Program-made: the position numbers and the translations under genes
Notes under the pieces: model-generated
Seen by the model: only the letters and a program-made list of their open reading frames with translations
The model's database searches: none
What the model was told of the DNA's origin: nothing
Origin: JAXMAO01 sp046350375
Lineage (GTDB): Bacteria > Planctomycetota > Phycisphaerae > UBA1845 > UTPLA1
NCBI GenBank assembly: GCA_046350375.1
Contig: JAXMAO010000013.1
Coordinates: 1 to 59,341 of the forward strand
DNA: 59,341 nucleotides
Direction: 5' to 3'
Shown here: positions 47,776 through 56,415 of the stretch, piece after piece
Layout of the letters: each line of letters begins with the position of its first letter
Position numbering within the stretch: the stretch's first letter is position 1

Positions 47776-48381
47776 TTACGAGACCACTCCCCCTTCGACG
47801 CGCAGGGCCTCCCGAATGAGGGCGTTCAACGCCCCGATCTCCGTCCGCGCAATCACCTCCGCGGGAATCGCCTGGCCGTACCGAACCCGAATCTTGCCCG
47901 GTCGCGGAAACCGCGCCCGCCGCGGCCAGCATCGAAACGCCCCGTCGATCAGCGTCGGCACGATGGCGCATGCCGCCCGCTTCGCCACCAGCAGCGCGCC
48001 CTCCTGAAACGGCGCGATCGATCCGTCGTACGTCCGCGTCGCCTCCGGAAAGACCACGACCAGCTTCCCGTCGCGCAGCCGGCGGATGATCTCCTTGATC
48101 GCGCCGACGTCCGCCGTGCCGCGCTTCACCGGAAACGCGTTCAGCGTTGTGATCAGTTTCCGAAACAGCGGATTGGCGAACAGCGTGTCGCGCGCCATGT
48201 AGTTGCCTTCGCGCTTCAGCGCCAGCGTCACCAGCATCGGGTCGAGAAAGCTCTGATGATTGCAGACCAGCAGCACGCCGCCCCGCGCCGGCACGTTCTC
48301 CCGCCCATACGTGCGCAGCCGGAAGGCCGCCAGGAACACCACCTGGCACACAAACCGCATGAAGCGATAGAAAGGTCGCAC
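47776..48381 (-). CDS. plsC: 1-acyl-sn-glycerol-3-phosphate acyltransferase
   Basis: 201 residues. The catalytic NHxxxxD motif appears in VCNHQSFLDPML, and the glycerophosphate-binding motif is FPEATRTYDG (usually FPEGTRS). A hydrophobic N-terminal helix (FYRFMRFVCQVVFLAAF) would anchor it to the inner membrane. It acylates lysophosphatidic acid in phospholipid synthesis. It lies 11 bp after cmk on the same strand, the common cmk-plsC pair of many bacteria. Confidence 0.9.
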   Translation of the reverse strand: MRPFYRFMRFVCQVVFLAAFRLRTYGRENVPARGGVLLVCNHQSFLDPMLVTLALKREGNYMARDTLFANPLFRKLITTLNAFPVKRGTADVGAIKEIIRRLRDGKLVVVFPEATRTYDGSIAPFQEGALLVAKRAACAIVPTLIDGAFRCWPRRARFPRPGKIRVRYGQAIPAEVIARTEIGALNALIREALRVEGGVVS

Positions 48382-48392
48382 GCCGGGCGCCG

Positions 48393-49071
48393 TCAGCGTG
48401 CCGGGGTCGCCGTCGCGCGCTTCCAGCGCTGGACTTCCTCCAGCATGCGCTCAACGACCTCGTGAATGGTCATCTGTGTCGTGTCGATGTGCACGGCGCT
48501 GCTCGGTTCGAGCAGCGGCGCCCACTGGTGGGCGTCGTTTCCGTCGCGCTCCTCGAGGTTGGCGAGAATCTCCGCGTAGGTCACGTTTTCGCCGTCGGCC
48601 ATCATTTCCTGGTGCCGTCGCTCGGCCCGCCGCTCGATCTTCGCGTCCAGGAAAAACTTCAAATCCGCCTCGGGAAACACCACGCTGCCCTGGTCGCGAC
48701 CCTCGGTCACCAGCGACCCGAGCTGCCGCCCGATCACCCGCTGCTTCTCCACCAGCAGGTCGCGGATCTCCTGCACCCGCCACGTAGCCGGTCGCGCTCG
48801 ACACAGCCATCGTGCGGATTCCCTCGGTCACATCCGCGTCATCCAGCAGCACGCGTATGCGTCGGCCCGCACAGCAGCTCGATCTGCGCTCGCGCGCCAC
48901 CTCGGTCAGCGCCGCGGGGTCCTGAATGCGCACCCCCAGCCGCAGCGCCCGCTGCGCCACGGCTCGATACATCGCCCCCGTGTCCAGATAGGCGATCCCC
49001 AGCCGCGCCGCCAGTTTCCGCGCCGCCGTGCTCTTTCCCGACCCGGCCGGGCCGTCAATCGTAATGATCAT
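48393..49071 (-). CDS. cmk: Cytidylate kinase, frame-disrupted
   Basis: From ATG 49071: MIITIDGPAGSGKSTAARKL is the Walker A loop, then YLDTGAMYRAVA. Part of the middle is in frame (RVLLDDADVTEGIRTMAVSS), but the piece before it (RSSCCAGRR) makes sense only in another frame as ERQIELLCGPTHTR. After GYVA two bases are missing, and the frame changes to VQEIRDLLVEKQR and GSVVFPEADLKFFLDAKIE, running to 48393. Three disturbed places therefore lie in a gene that is essential in most bacteria and makes CDP from CMP. Its closeness to plsC supports the assignment; sequencing error is likely. Confidence 0.85.
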
Positions 49072-49150
49072 GTCACGCGCCTCGCCGTTCCGCGTGGTCA
49101 CGGGCGTCGACGCGAGTATACGGCGCGTCCCGCCGACTGCACAAGCCGCA

Positions 49151-49178
49151 TTGACGGCGCGGCCGACCGTCCTACAAT
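49151..49178 (+). promoter_or_regulatory. Promoter of the lipoprotein gene at 49228
   Basis: TTGACG (49151-49156), a 16-bp spacer and TACAAT (49173-49178), followed by CGCCGCCC. It is 50 bp before the ATG and is the best plus-strand sigma-70 match in this part of the window. Confidence 0.65.
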
Positions 49179-49227
49179 CGCCGCCCGCGGGCATGTGATT
49201 TTGCGGGCCGGACGCGGAGGTTTTTTC

Positions 49228-50412
49228 ATGCGCGGGCCTCTCGTGCCGATCGTCGCTCTGGCATCTCTCGGCTGGCTCTCGTGCGGCTGCAAGCCGGACG
49301 AACCGCCGGCCCAGCCCTCTTCCACCTCCGCGGACAAGCCGAACCAGCCGCAGTCCGCCCCCATCACCCTGCCGACCCGGCTGCCGTCGCTCGCGCCGCA
49401 CGATCGCCCGCCGCAGCCCGCGCCCGAGGCGCCGGCCGCCGGCGCGCCGCCCGCAAGCTCCGCCGTCCCCGCCCGCGCCACGCCGCCCGCGGCGCCGCCG
49501 GCAGACTTCCGCCCGGCCAACGCTCCGCCCGGCGTCGACGGCAGCGACCTTCCCGGTGCCCCCGGCTTCCTCCCGCGCACCTACGAAGTCCCCGGCTGGC
49601 GAAAGTCCGAGCCGATCACCCGCGTCGCCGCCTCCGATATGACGCGGCTCTTCAGCCAGGAGCACGCCCGTCGCATCGGACACTTTCACTTCCGCACCAT
49701 CACGCGCTGCGCCTACCAGCTCATCACTCTGCCCACGGGCAACACCCTGCGCGTGATCGCCATCGAGGCTGAAACGCCCGAAGACGCCTTCGGCCTGGTC
49801 ACCTGCGGCTCCAACTCATCTCAGTTCGAGCCCATCGGCGGCCTGACCCGCGTCGACCCGGGCCCGGCCCTCACGCTCCACATCTGGCAGGGGCGCGTCG
49901 CTCTTCAGGCCACCCTCGACAGCGACCCCCCGCTCATCCGCGATGAGGTCCGCACGCTCCTGCACCACATCGTCAGCCGCATCCCGCGCGAGGAGCTGCC
50001 GCAGCTCGCCCAGGCCATGCCGCCCCAGTCGCTCCTGCCCGGCCGGCTCTGGCTCGTTCGCGACGTACGCAGCCTCGCCCCAACTGCGATCGGCCTTTCG
50101 CCCGCCCCCGACTTCGACACCCTCGCCAGGCTCATCACCCCGGGCGGCGATGCCTGGCTCTGTGTCGCAAGTTTCCATCTGCCCGGCGCCCGCCGACCCA
50201 ACACCTGCTTCGTCGTACAGTATCCGTCCGCCCGCGCCGCCCGTGAGGCCCACGGCCGGCTCGCCGCGCACCTTTCCACCGCCACCAGCCCCGCCTGGCA
50301 GAGCATCAACGTCATGCCGCCGCGCGGCGCGTTCCTCATCGGAACCTGGTCGGCCGACGAAGAGTCGCTCCAATACCAGATGCCTAAGATCGCCCAGTTG
50401 CTGCCGGCCTAG
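49228..50412 (+). CDS. Lipoprotein with Pro/Ala-rich linker, function unknown
   Basis: 394 residues from ATG 49228, with GGAGG 8 bases upstream. A signal peptide with lipobox LSCGC is followed by a long low-complexity Pro/Ala/Gln linker (about 25-115), then a folded domain: LPRTYEVPGWRKSEPITRVA, YQLITLPTGNTLRVIAIEAE, PEDAFGLVTCGSNSSQFEPI, LHIWQGRVALQATL. It ends IGTWSADEESLQYQMPKIAQ. No known family was recognised. It lies 36 bp before the TerC gene and may be co-transcribed. Confidence 0.7.
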   Translation: MRGPLVPIVALASLGWLSCGCKPDEPPAQPSSTSADKPNQPQSAPITLPTRLPSLAPHDRPPQPAPEAPAAGAPPASSAVPARATPPAAPPADFRPANAPPGVDGSDLPGAPGFLPRTYEVPGWRKSEPITRVAASDMTRLFSQEHARRIGHFHFRTITRCAYQLITLPTGNTLRVIAIEAETPEDAFGLVTCGSNSSQFEPIGGLTRVDPGPALTLHIWQGRVALQATLDSDPPLIRDEVRTLLHHIVSRIPREELPQLAQAMPPQSLLPGRLWLVRDVRSLAPTAIGLSPAPDFDTLARLITPGGDAWLCVASFHLPGARRPNTCFVVQYPSARAAREAHGRLAAHLSTATSPAWQSINVMPPRGAFLIGTWSADEESLQYQMPKIAQLLPA

Positions 50413-50448
50413 CGTCGGCGCCGCCGACTCGTCGCCTCGGAATCGACC

Positions 50449-51423
50449 ATGCAGGTTCTGCTCTACGCCGGGTTCGTCCTGCTCATCCTCGCGCTGCTGG
50501 CGTTTGACTTGGGCGTCTTCAACCGCAAGCCTGGCGCCGTCAGCGTCAGCGGCGCCCTGGCCTGGGCCGCCGTCTGGGTCGGCCTGGCGCTCGCCTTCAA
50601 CGTCGCCGTCTATTTCATCTACAGGAACCAGCTCTTCGGAATCGGCCTGGCGGAGCACCACTGCAAGGACGGCTGGACGGCCGCCAAGCTCTTCTTTCTC
50701 GGCTACCTCGTCGAAGAGTCCCTCAGCCTCGACAACATCTTCGTCATGGCGGTCATCCTCGACTATTTCCGCGTGCCGCCCGCCTATCGCCATCGCACGC
50801 TCTTCTGGGGAATCGTCGGCGCGCTGGTCATGCGCGGTGCGATGATCGCCGCCGGCGCGGTCCTCATTCACAAGTTCGAATGGGTCATCTACCTCTTCGG
50901 CGCCCTGCTGGTCTTCACCGCCATCAAGATGCTCCTCGCGCACGACCGCCAGACCGACCCGGGACGCAACCCGCTCGCCCGGCTGGCGCGCCGCTTCTAT
51001 CCCGTCTCGGCCGATTTCGAGGGACAGAAATTCTTCACCTGGCAGGCCGGCCGCCGCGCCATCACCCCATTGTTTCTGGCGCTGCTGGTCATCGAGAGCT
51101 CCGACGTGCTCTTCGCCATCGATTCCATCCCGGCCATCTTCGCCATCACGCGCGACCCGTTCATCGTCTACACCTCCAACATGTTCGCCATCCTCGGCCT
51201 GCGCTCCCTCTACTTCGCCTTGGCCGCCATGCTCGATCGCTTCCACTACCTCCGCTACAGCCTCGTCTTCCTGCTGGCCTTCGTCGGCGTGAAGATGCTC
51301 CTCTCGAACCTCGTTCCGATCGACCACAACGTCGCCCTGGTCGTCATCTGCACCATCCTCGCCATCGGCGTCGTCGCCTCGCTCGTCCGCCCGCGCCCGC
51401 CCGTGCCCACGCAGACGCCCTAG
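50449..51423 (+). CDS. TerC/Alx family integral membrane protein
   Basis: 324 residues with about nine hydrophobic helices. TerC family signatures: LAFDLGVFNRKPGAVSVSGA, GYLVEESLSLDNIFVMAVIL, DYFRVPPAYRHRTLFWGIVG, LLVIESSDVLFAIDSIPAIF and AITRDPFIVYTSNMFAILGL. The repeated Asp/Glu-containing helices (EESLSLDN, ESSDVLFAIDS) are conserved and line the metal path in manganese exporters of this family. Relatives are linked to Mn homeostasis, pH response (Alx) and tellurite resistance (TerC). Mn export is the best guess. It is followed by the RMD1-like gene in the same direction. Confidence 0.9.
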   Translation: MQVLLYAGFVLLILALLAFDLGVFNRKPGAVSVSGALAWAAVWVGLALAFNVAVYFIYRNQLFGIGLAEHHCKDGWTAAKLFFLGYLVEESLSLDNIFVMAVILDYFRVPPAYRHRTLFWGIVGALVMRGAMIAAGAVLIHKFEWVIYLFGALLVFTAIKMLLAHDRQTDPGRNPLARLARRFYPVSADFEGQKFFTWQAGRRAITPLFLALLVIESSDVLFAIDSIPAIFAITRDPFIVYTSNMFAILGLRSLYFALAAMLDRFHYLRYSLVFLLAFVGVKMLLSNLVPIDHNVALVVICTILAIGVVASLVRPRPPVPTQTP

Positions 51424-51471
51424 CGCCGCCCCATTGACGCGCCCCACCGGCAGCCCCACAGTCTTGCCGCC

Positions 51472-52617
51472 ATGAATGCCGCCCCGGCCGACCGCGCCGA
51501 CGCCCCCGCCTCGCCACCGCGACTCGCGCGCGGCGACTGCTTCGTCCAGTTCGTCTTCGACATCGGCCTGTCGGTCGACCTCGACCACGCCGAGCGCCTG
51601 CTGGGCCAGGCCGGTTCGCGCGCCGAAATCCGCGAATCCAAGCGCGCCCCGCACGCCGTCGTCAACCAGCCCGCGCCGCTCCGCTTCTCGCGCGCCGGCG
51701 AACCCTGCGCCATCGCCGCCTTCGCCACCCGCCCGGCTGTCGATTGCGTCCTGCACGAGTTCGGCGCCGTCAGCGTCACCTTCTCCATCCCGCTGGCAGG
51801 CCCGCTCGACCAACTGCGCACCCTCAGCGACCGCCTCTACGCCCATGCCGGCCTGGCCGCCGACGCCCGTCGAAACGTCGAGCAGATCCTCGCCGCCGTC
51901 CGCCCCGCCGTGAACCGCCCCACGCTCGCCGAGGTCTGCGAAGACTATGCCCTGTTTCACCTGGCCCAGCTCGACCCGCCCGTCGCCGACGCCGAACGCT
52001 TCGTCTCGGACCACGCCGACCTGGTCGCACAGATCCTCCGCGCCGAATCGGCCGCGCTCTCCGACGCCGAGCGCCGCGACGCCCTCGCCTGCCGCGTCTC
52101 CTACGGCCCGGCCGACGCCGTCGTGGTCGACTGGAATGCCGCCCTGGTCATCGACCAGGCCCTCGGCGACGTCCGCACCATCCTCGAATTCGCCAACGTC
52201 GAACTGCTCGAGCTGCGCTTCCTCGACCGCCAGCTCGACCGCGCCGCTGAACAGTCCTACCCGGCTCTGATGCGCCGCACCTGGCGCGACCGGCTCGGCC
52301 TCGGCCGGACCGCCGACGCCCTCGACCGCATCGCCCGCTTCCAGATCGACGGCGCCCTGCTCTTCGAAGGGGTCAACAACGCGCTGAAGCTCATCGGCGA
52401 TCAGTACCTCGCCCGCGTCTACCGCCTCGCCTCGCAGCGCTTCCACCTCTCCGAGTGGGACGAGGCCATCCTCCGCAAGCTCGAAACCCTCGACAGCATC
52501 TACGGCAAGCTCTCCGACCGCCGCATCAACGTCCGCATGGAAATCCTCGAGTGGATCATCATCCTGCTGATCTTCATCGAGATCGTGCTCGCCTTCGTCC
52601 CCGGCCTGAAACACTGA
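51472..52617 (+). CDS. RMD1/DUF155 family protein
   Basis: 381 residues. The C-terminal two-thirds has the family pattern VVDWNAALVIDQALGDVRTI then LEFANVELLELRFLD, GALLFEGVNNALKLIGDQYLA, and the end LSDRRINVRMEILEWIIILL with IFIEIVLAF. RMD1/Sif3 (DUF155) proteins are best known from mitochondria of fungi and animals (RMND1), where they support mitochondrial translation; bacterial copies have no known role. The one C-terminal helix would anchor it in the membrane. It lies 48 bp after the TerC gene. Confidence 0.85.
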   Translation: MNAAPADRADAPASPPRLARGDCFVQFVFDIGLSVDLDHAERLLGQAGSRAEIRESKRAPHAVVNQPAPLRFSRAGEPCAIAAFATRPAVDCVLHEFGAVSVTFSIPLAGPLDQLRTLSDRLYAHAGLAADARRNVEQILAAVRPAVNRPTLAEVCEDYALFHLAQLDPPVADAERFVSDHADLVAQILRAESAALSDAERRDALACRVSYGPADAVVVDWNAALVIDQALGDVRTILEFANVELLELRFLDRQLDRAAEQSYPALMRRTWRDRLGLGRTADALDRIARFQIDGALLFEGVNNALKLIGDQYLARVYRLASQRFHLSEWDEAILRKLETLDSIYGKLSDRRINVRMEILEWIIILLIFIEIVLAFVPGLKH

Positions 52618-52996
52618 TCCCCGCGCTCAGCCCGGACCGCCGGCCCGTCAATCGCCGGGCGCGGCCTTTCAGGCCGTGAATTGCATGCCATGGACATATT
52701 GATCGCGTACCCCGGGCCTCCGGCCCGTGTCTTCGCGCGCCGCTCGGCCGACGACGCCGCTCCCCGGTAGCGGCAAAGATCCTCATTGCCGCAGAATTCG
52801 GGTGGCACGGGCGACAGCGGCCCTGTCCCGGTAGGGCAAGGATCCTCCTTGCCCCGCACTGGCTCACGTCTCTTGCCTGGCCCGCGCCTTGATCTGAACA
52901 GCGGCGCACGGGCTTTCAGCCCGTGTGAGACATGTATTGATCGCGCAACTCGACCGGCCCGCAAACTCCGCTCCGGGCGCGGCGCGGCCCGCCGCC
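52618..52996. repeat. Intergenic block of dispersed palindromic repeats
   Basis: No gene is supported. Two direct repeats of GACAT(A/G)TATTGATCGCG type occur (near 52692 and 52928). A 40-bp element at 52766-52805 begins GGTAGCGGCAAAGATCCTC and is the inverted copy of 10582-10621, differing at three positions. A relative lies at 52828-52854. CACGGGCTTTCAGCCCGTGT (52907-52926) is an inverted repeat found again at 56342. Confidence 0.7.
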
Positions 52997-55900
52997 CTAC
53001 ATCCCCAGCCGCTCGCCCACGAACACCTGCACGTCCGCGCCGTTGGCCAGCCCGTCCTGGTTGCGGTCGGCCACGCACAGGTGGGCCGGGTTCGCGTCAA
53101 ACCCCAGCAGCACGTTGATGAAGATGCCCGTGTCGCACACGTCGAGCTGCCCGTTGTTGTCGCAGTCGCGATCGGGCGTGGCGTAGCTCAGCTGGATCGT
53201 CACCGACGAGTTGAGACACACCGGGTCCACGGCCGCGTTCGGCGCGATGCGAATGGCCGCGTTTCCGCCATTCACCAGCCCGTTGAACGCCGCGTCCGTC
53301 AGCATCAACGACTCCACGTCCGGCGCCGCCGGGCAGTCGTTGCCGCCCGGACCATACACCTGACCGATCGGCGTGTTGTTCAGCGTCACGTCGCACAGCT
53401 CCAGGAAGCTCCCCAGGTCGCTGATGGCCCGGAAGGTGATCGTCACCGTTCCGCTGGCCACCGGCGGATGCACCACCGTCAGCGTCTGCGGCGCGGTCGA
53501 GTCGAACGGCGAAAACGACGCCTGCGTCGAAAAGACCGGCACCAGCTCGCACGCGTCGGCCACCATGTTGCCGTTGCAGTCCGGCTCGCATTCATCCGGC
53601 ACCAGGTTCGAATCGCAGTCCTGGCTGCCCGAGAACAGCTCGCACTGGTCCATGATGCCGTCGCTATCGCAGTCGGGCTGACAGGCCCCGCCGCAGAACA
53701 CCGGGTTCACCTCGCACTCGTCCGGCTTGAAATTACCGTTGCAGTCGGGCAGGCAGTTGGGCGCGCAGAGCGGCGGATCGGTGTCGCACCGGTCCGGCAC
53801 GCCGTTACTGTTGCAGTCCGTCTGGCACTCGTCCGGCACCTGGTTCCCGTCGCAGTCCGGGCTCGTCCCGTCAAACACGTCGCACGAATCGATGATCTGG
53901 TTTGTGTTGCAGTCGGGCAGACAGTTGCCGCCGCACAGAACCGGGTTGGTCTGGCACTCGTCCGGAACCTGGTCGGTGTTGCAGTCCACCGCCGTTCCGC
54001 CGGTGATCTCGTCCGGATCGTTGATGCCGTTCGTGTTGCAGTCGATGAACGGAATCGTCCGCGCCACCCACGTTCCCCAGACGTCCGTCGCGTGCGTATA
54101 TTCCTGGATCGTCCAGACCGTCGTCGCGTTGGTCGGGTCGAGCGACGTCAGGCTGTAGTCGCCGAAGCGGTTCCGGCCGAAGCTGTCGATCAGGTTCTGG
54201 CTGGCCACGCCCGCATGCACCAGCGCCGCCGGCGCCATCTGCCCGGCCGGATCGCTCACCACCCGCCCGGTGTAATACGCGCTCGCGAACTCGGTCGGCG
54301 ACGACCCGCTGAACGCCATCACCGCGTCGCCGTGCGAGTTCACCATGATGGTCGGAAAAAAGTAATGCCGCACCGGGTCGTCCACGGTTCCCGACTGCGT
54401 CAGCGCGAACGACGTCATGTTCACCTGGTACCACCGCGCCGCGGACCGCCCGCCCACCGACACCGCGTGCGCCGTCCAGATCGACCCGTCGCGATACACC
54501 GCGTTCATCAGCCGATGATCGACCGTGTCCAGCGGCGTCCCGGCCCCCATCGCCGGAGCGTCCGGCGGCGTCGTATGGTTCGGAATCGTCACCGAGGTCA
54601 GCGTGTTGAGCGTCGGCGCCGTCAGCGGCGGATTCACCCGCCGCACCCGCAGCTGCGTCGCCGACTGCCGCGAAATCAGAAACTCGCCCGACGGCGTGCC
54701 AAACGTGTGCGCCGGCTGAATCGCCCCTTCGAACGGCTGCCCGCGAAAGGCCGTCACCGTTCCCAGGCTCGGCGTCAGCGGCAGCAGCGGCGCCTTGTCG
54801 ATCGCGAAGATGGTCATGCCGCAGTCCGACCCGCTGCCGGCCGCCATGAACGACGTGACGTAGATCCCGTTCTGATCGACCCCCAGCGTCGGATAATCCG
54901 GAAAGCAGGTCGCGTCGGTTCCCTGCGACGCCACGAAGCTCGTCTTGAACCAGTTGCCCGTCGGGTTGTCGGTCTGCGAATAGGCCAGGAATATGCGCGT
55001 GCCGAAGTCGCTCGACACCACCACCCAGCGATTCGTGAACTGGTCGAACAGCACCCGCGGATCGCCCGATGAGCCCGGCTGAAACGCCCCCAGCGACACC
55101 ATCGACCCCGGCACCAGCGTCCCGTTGCTCTTGTTGTAGACCGCGAACACGCGGTTCACGACCACGACGAAATGGTTCGTCCCCACCGCGCCGCACGTGT
55201 CCGGCGGAAATGACCCCTGGCCCGCGTCCCCGCGAATCACCCCGCGGAAGTTCAGCCCCAGCTGCGGCAGCGTCCCGGCGCCCCCTTCGGGTCCGCCCGT
55301 ATCGCCCGGTGCTTCTGCCGGCGACTCCGGCCCGCCGCCGTGCGGCGCCGGCACGCCGTCATCCGCCTCGTTGTTGATGTAGCCGCCCTCCCCGACCTCC
55401 CACGTCAGGCCGGCAAATCCGGTGCGCGTCAGGTCCTGGCCGAACGCTGCGCTCTCAAAATCGACTTCAATCCGCTGGTCCGGCGTGTCGACGAAGCGAT
55501 ACGCCAGATCGTCCAGCGAAAACCAGCCGCCGCCGTGAAAGCGCGGCTGCGACTCGATCACCACTCGGTCCACGTCCTGAAAGTCCATCGCCAACCAGGC
55601 CGGCTGGCCCTGAATCTGAAGCCACGCGGTGGTCCCGACCTTGTGATCGTCGCGATAGCCCACCGCACGCACGGCTGCCGCCCACACGCCCACCCCGCTC
55701 TGCCCGCCGAAAAACGCCCCTTCAACGTTCGCCCGCCGCGGAAAGCGGACGCCCATCCGAGTCGCGCCCCAGGTGTTCGTGACGTAGCGAACCCCCGAAT
55801 GCGGAAATCGCGCCGCTCGCATCTTCGGAACCACCCAGTGCCCGATGTGCTTGCCCGGGGCGGTCGACCGATCGGCGTTGTCCAGCAGCGCCTGCTGCCG

Positions 55901-56077
55901 CGCCCGCACGGCCTCGAAGCTCTCGACAAAACTGTTCCCATACGTTGACGGATCGAGCGTGTCGCCCCCCACCGCGCCGCCCGGGCCCGCATCGCCGGCC
56001 CACGCACTGCGCGACCCCGACCCGCAAACACCAACCAACAACGCCAGCCCGATCCACCGTGTCACTGGAACGCGCAT
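52997..56077 (-). CDS. Secreted protein with Asp/Cys calcium-type repeats and dockerin-like end
   Basis: 1026 residues from ATG 56077, with a signal peptide (WIGLALLVGVCGSGSRSAWA). The middle holds beta-rich sequence with GGWFSLDDLAYRFVDTPDQR and a region like FTNRWVVVSSDFGTRIFLAY. Near 720-880 at least eight units of DCNTNQVPDECQ type follow (for example DCNSNGVPDRCDTD), similar to thrombospondin type 3 calcium repeats. The C-terminal 180 residues match the metalloprotease at 56416 (shared LVNGGNA block). It closes with dockerin-like DRNQDGLANGADVQVFVGER. No catalytic motif was recognised. Likely surface or extracellular. Confidence 0.78.
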   Translation of the reverse strand: MRVPVTRWIGLALLVGVCGSGSRSAWAGDAGPGGAVGGDTLDPSTYGNSFVESFEAVRARQQALLDNADRSTAPGKHIGHWVVPKMRAARFPHSGVRYVTNTWGATRMGVRFPRRANVEGAFFGGQSGVGVWAAAVRAVGYRDDHKVGTTAWLQIQGQPAWLAMDFQDVDRVVIESQPRFHGGGWFSLDDLAYRFVDTPDQRIEVDFESAAFGQDLTRTGFAGLTWEVGEGGYINNEADDGVPAPHGGGPESPAEAPGDTGGPEGGAGTLPQLGLNFRGVIRGDAGQGSFPPDTCGAVGTNHFVVVVNRVFAVYNKSNGTLVPGSMVSLGAFQPGSSGDPRVLFDQFTNRWVVVSSDFGTRIFLAYSQTDNPTGNWFKTSFVASQGTDATCFPDYPTLGVDQNGIYVTSFMAAGSGSDCGMTIFAIDKAPLLPLTPSLGTVTAFRGQPFEGAIQPAHTFGTPSGEFLISRQSATQLRVRRVNPPLTAPTLNTLTSVTIPNHTTPPDAPAMGAGTPLDTVDHRLMNAVYRDGSIWTAHAVSVGGRSAARWYQVNMTSFALTQSGTVDDPVRHYFFPTIMVNSHGDAVMAFSGSSPTEFASAYYTGRVVSDPAGQMAPAALVHAGVASQNLIDSFGRNRFGDYSLTSLDPTNATTVWTIQEYTHATDVWGTWVARTIPFIDCNTNGINDPDEITGGTAVDCNTDQVPDECQTNPVLCGGNCLPDCNTNQIIDSCDVFDGTSPDCDGNQVPDECQTDCNSNGVPDRCDTDPPLCAPNCLPDCNGNFKPDECEVNPVFCGGACQPDCDSDGIMDQCELFSGSQDCDSNLVPDECEPDCNGNMVADACELVPVFSTQASFSPFDSTAPQTLTVVHPPVASGTVTITFRAISDLGSFLELCDVTLNNTPIGQVYGPGGNDCPAAPDVESLMLTDAAFNGLVNGGNAAIRIAPNAAVDPVCLNSSVTIQLSYATPDRDCDNNGQLDVCDTGIFINVLLGFDANPAHLCVADRNQDGLANGADVQVFVGERLGM

Positions 56078-56415
56078 TGTTTCGATTCCCCGGTTATCCA
56101 GCCGCACCCGACCGTTCGGCCGCGCGCTTTCCCCCTGCCGTCCGACTTCGGGCGGCTTGTCCGTTCTTCTCGCGCGGCCCGCCGGCCCGCGCGCCATGTT
56201 CAAGCGGCTCTGGGAAGCCCGGCCGCGTCACAAGATTCGTTCGCCGCGCCAGGGCGTTTCTCACGCGAGCGTCGCGGAACTTCCCTGCCAGGTGGCACGG
56301 GCTCCCATTGTCCGGCAGCACGGGCTCACTTCGTCGGGTGGCACGGGCTTTCAGCCCGTGTCCTCGTTTCACCGCGCAACCAGCCGGCGACCGCGAGCAC
56401 CGCGCGATGAACGCT
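56078..56415. repeat. Spacer with palindromic repeats upstream of the secreted protein
   Basis: No gene is supported. Bases 56290-56362 carry three related pieces beginning GGCACGGG or GCACGGG, the last being CACGGGCTTTCAGCCCGTGT (56342-56361), identical to 52907-52926. The remainder is Arg/Ala-coding shadow sequence. Confidence 0.55.
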
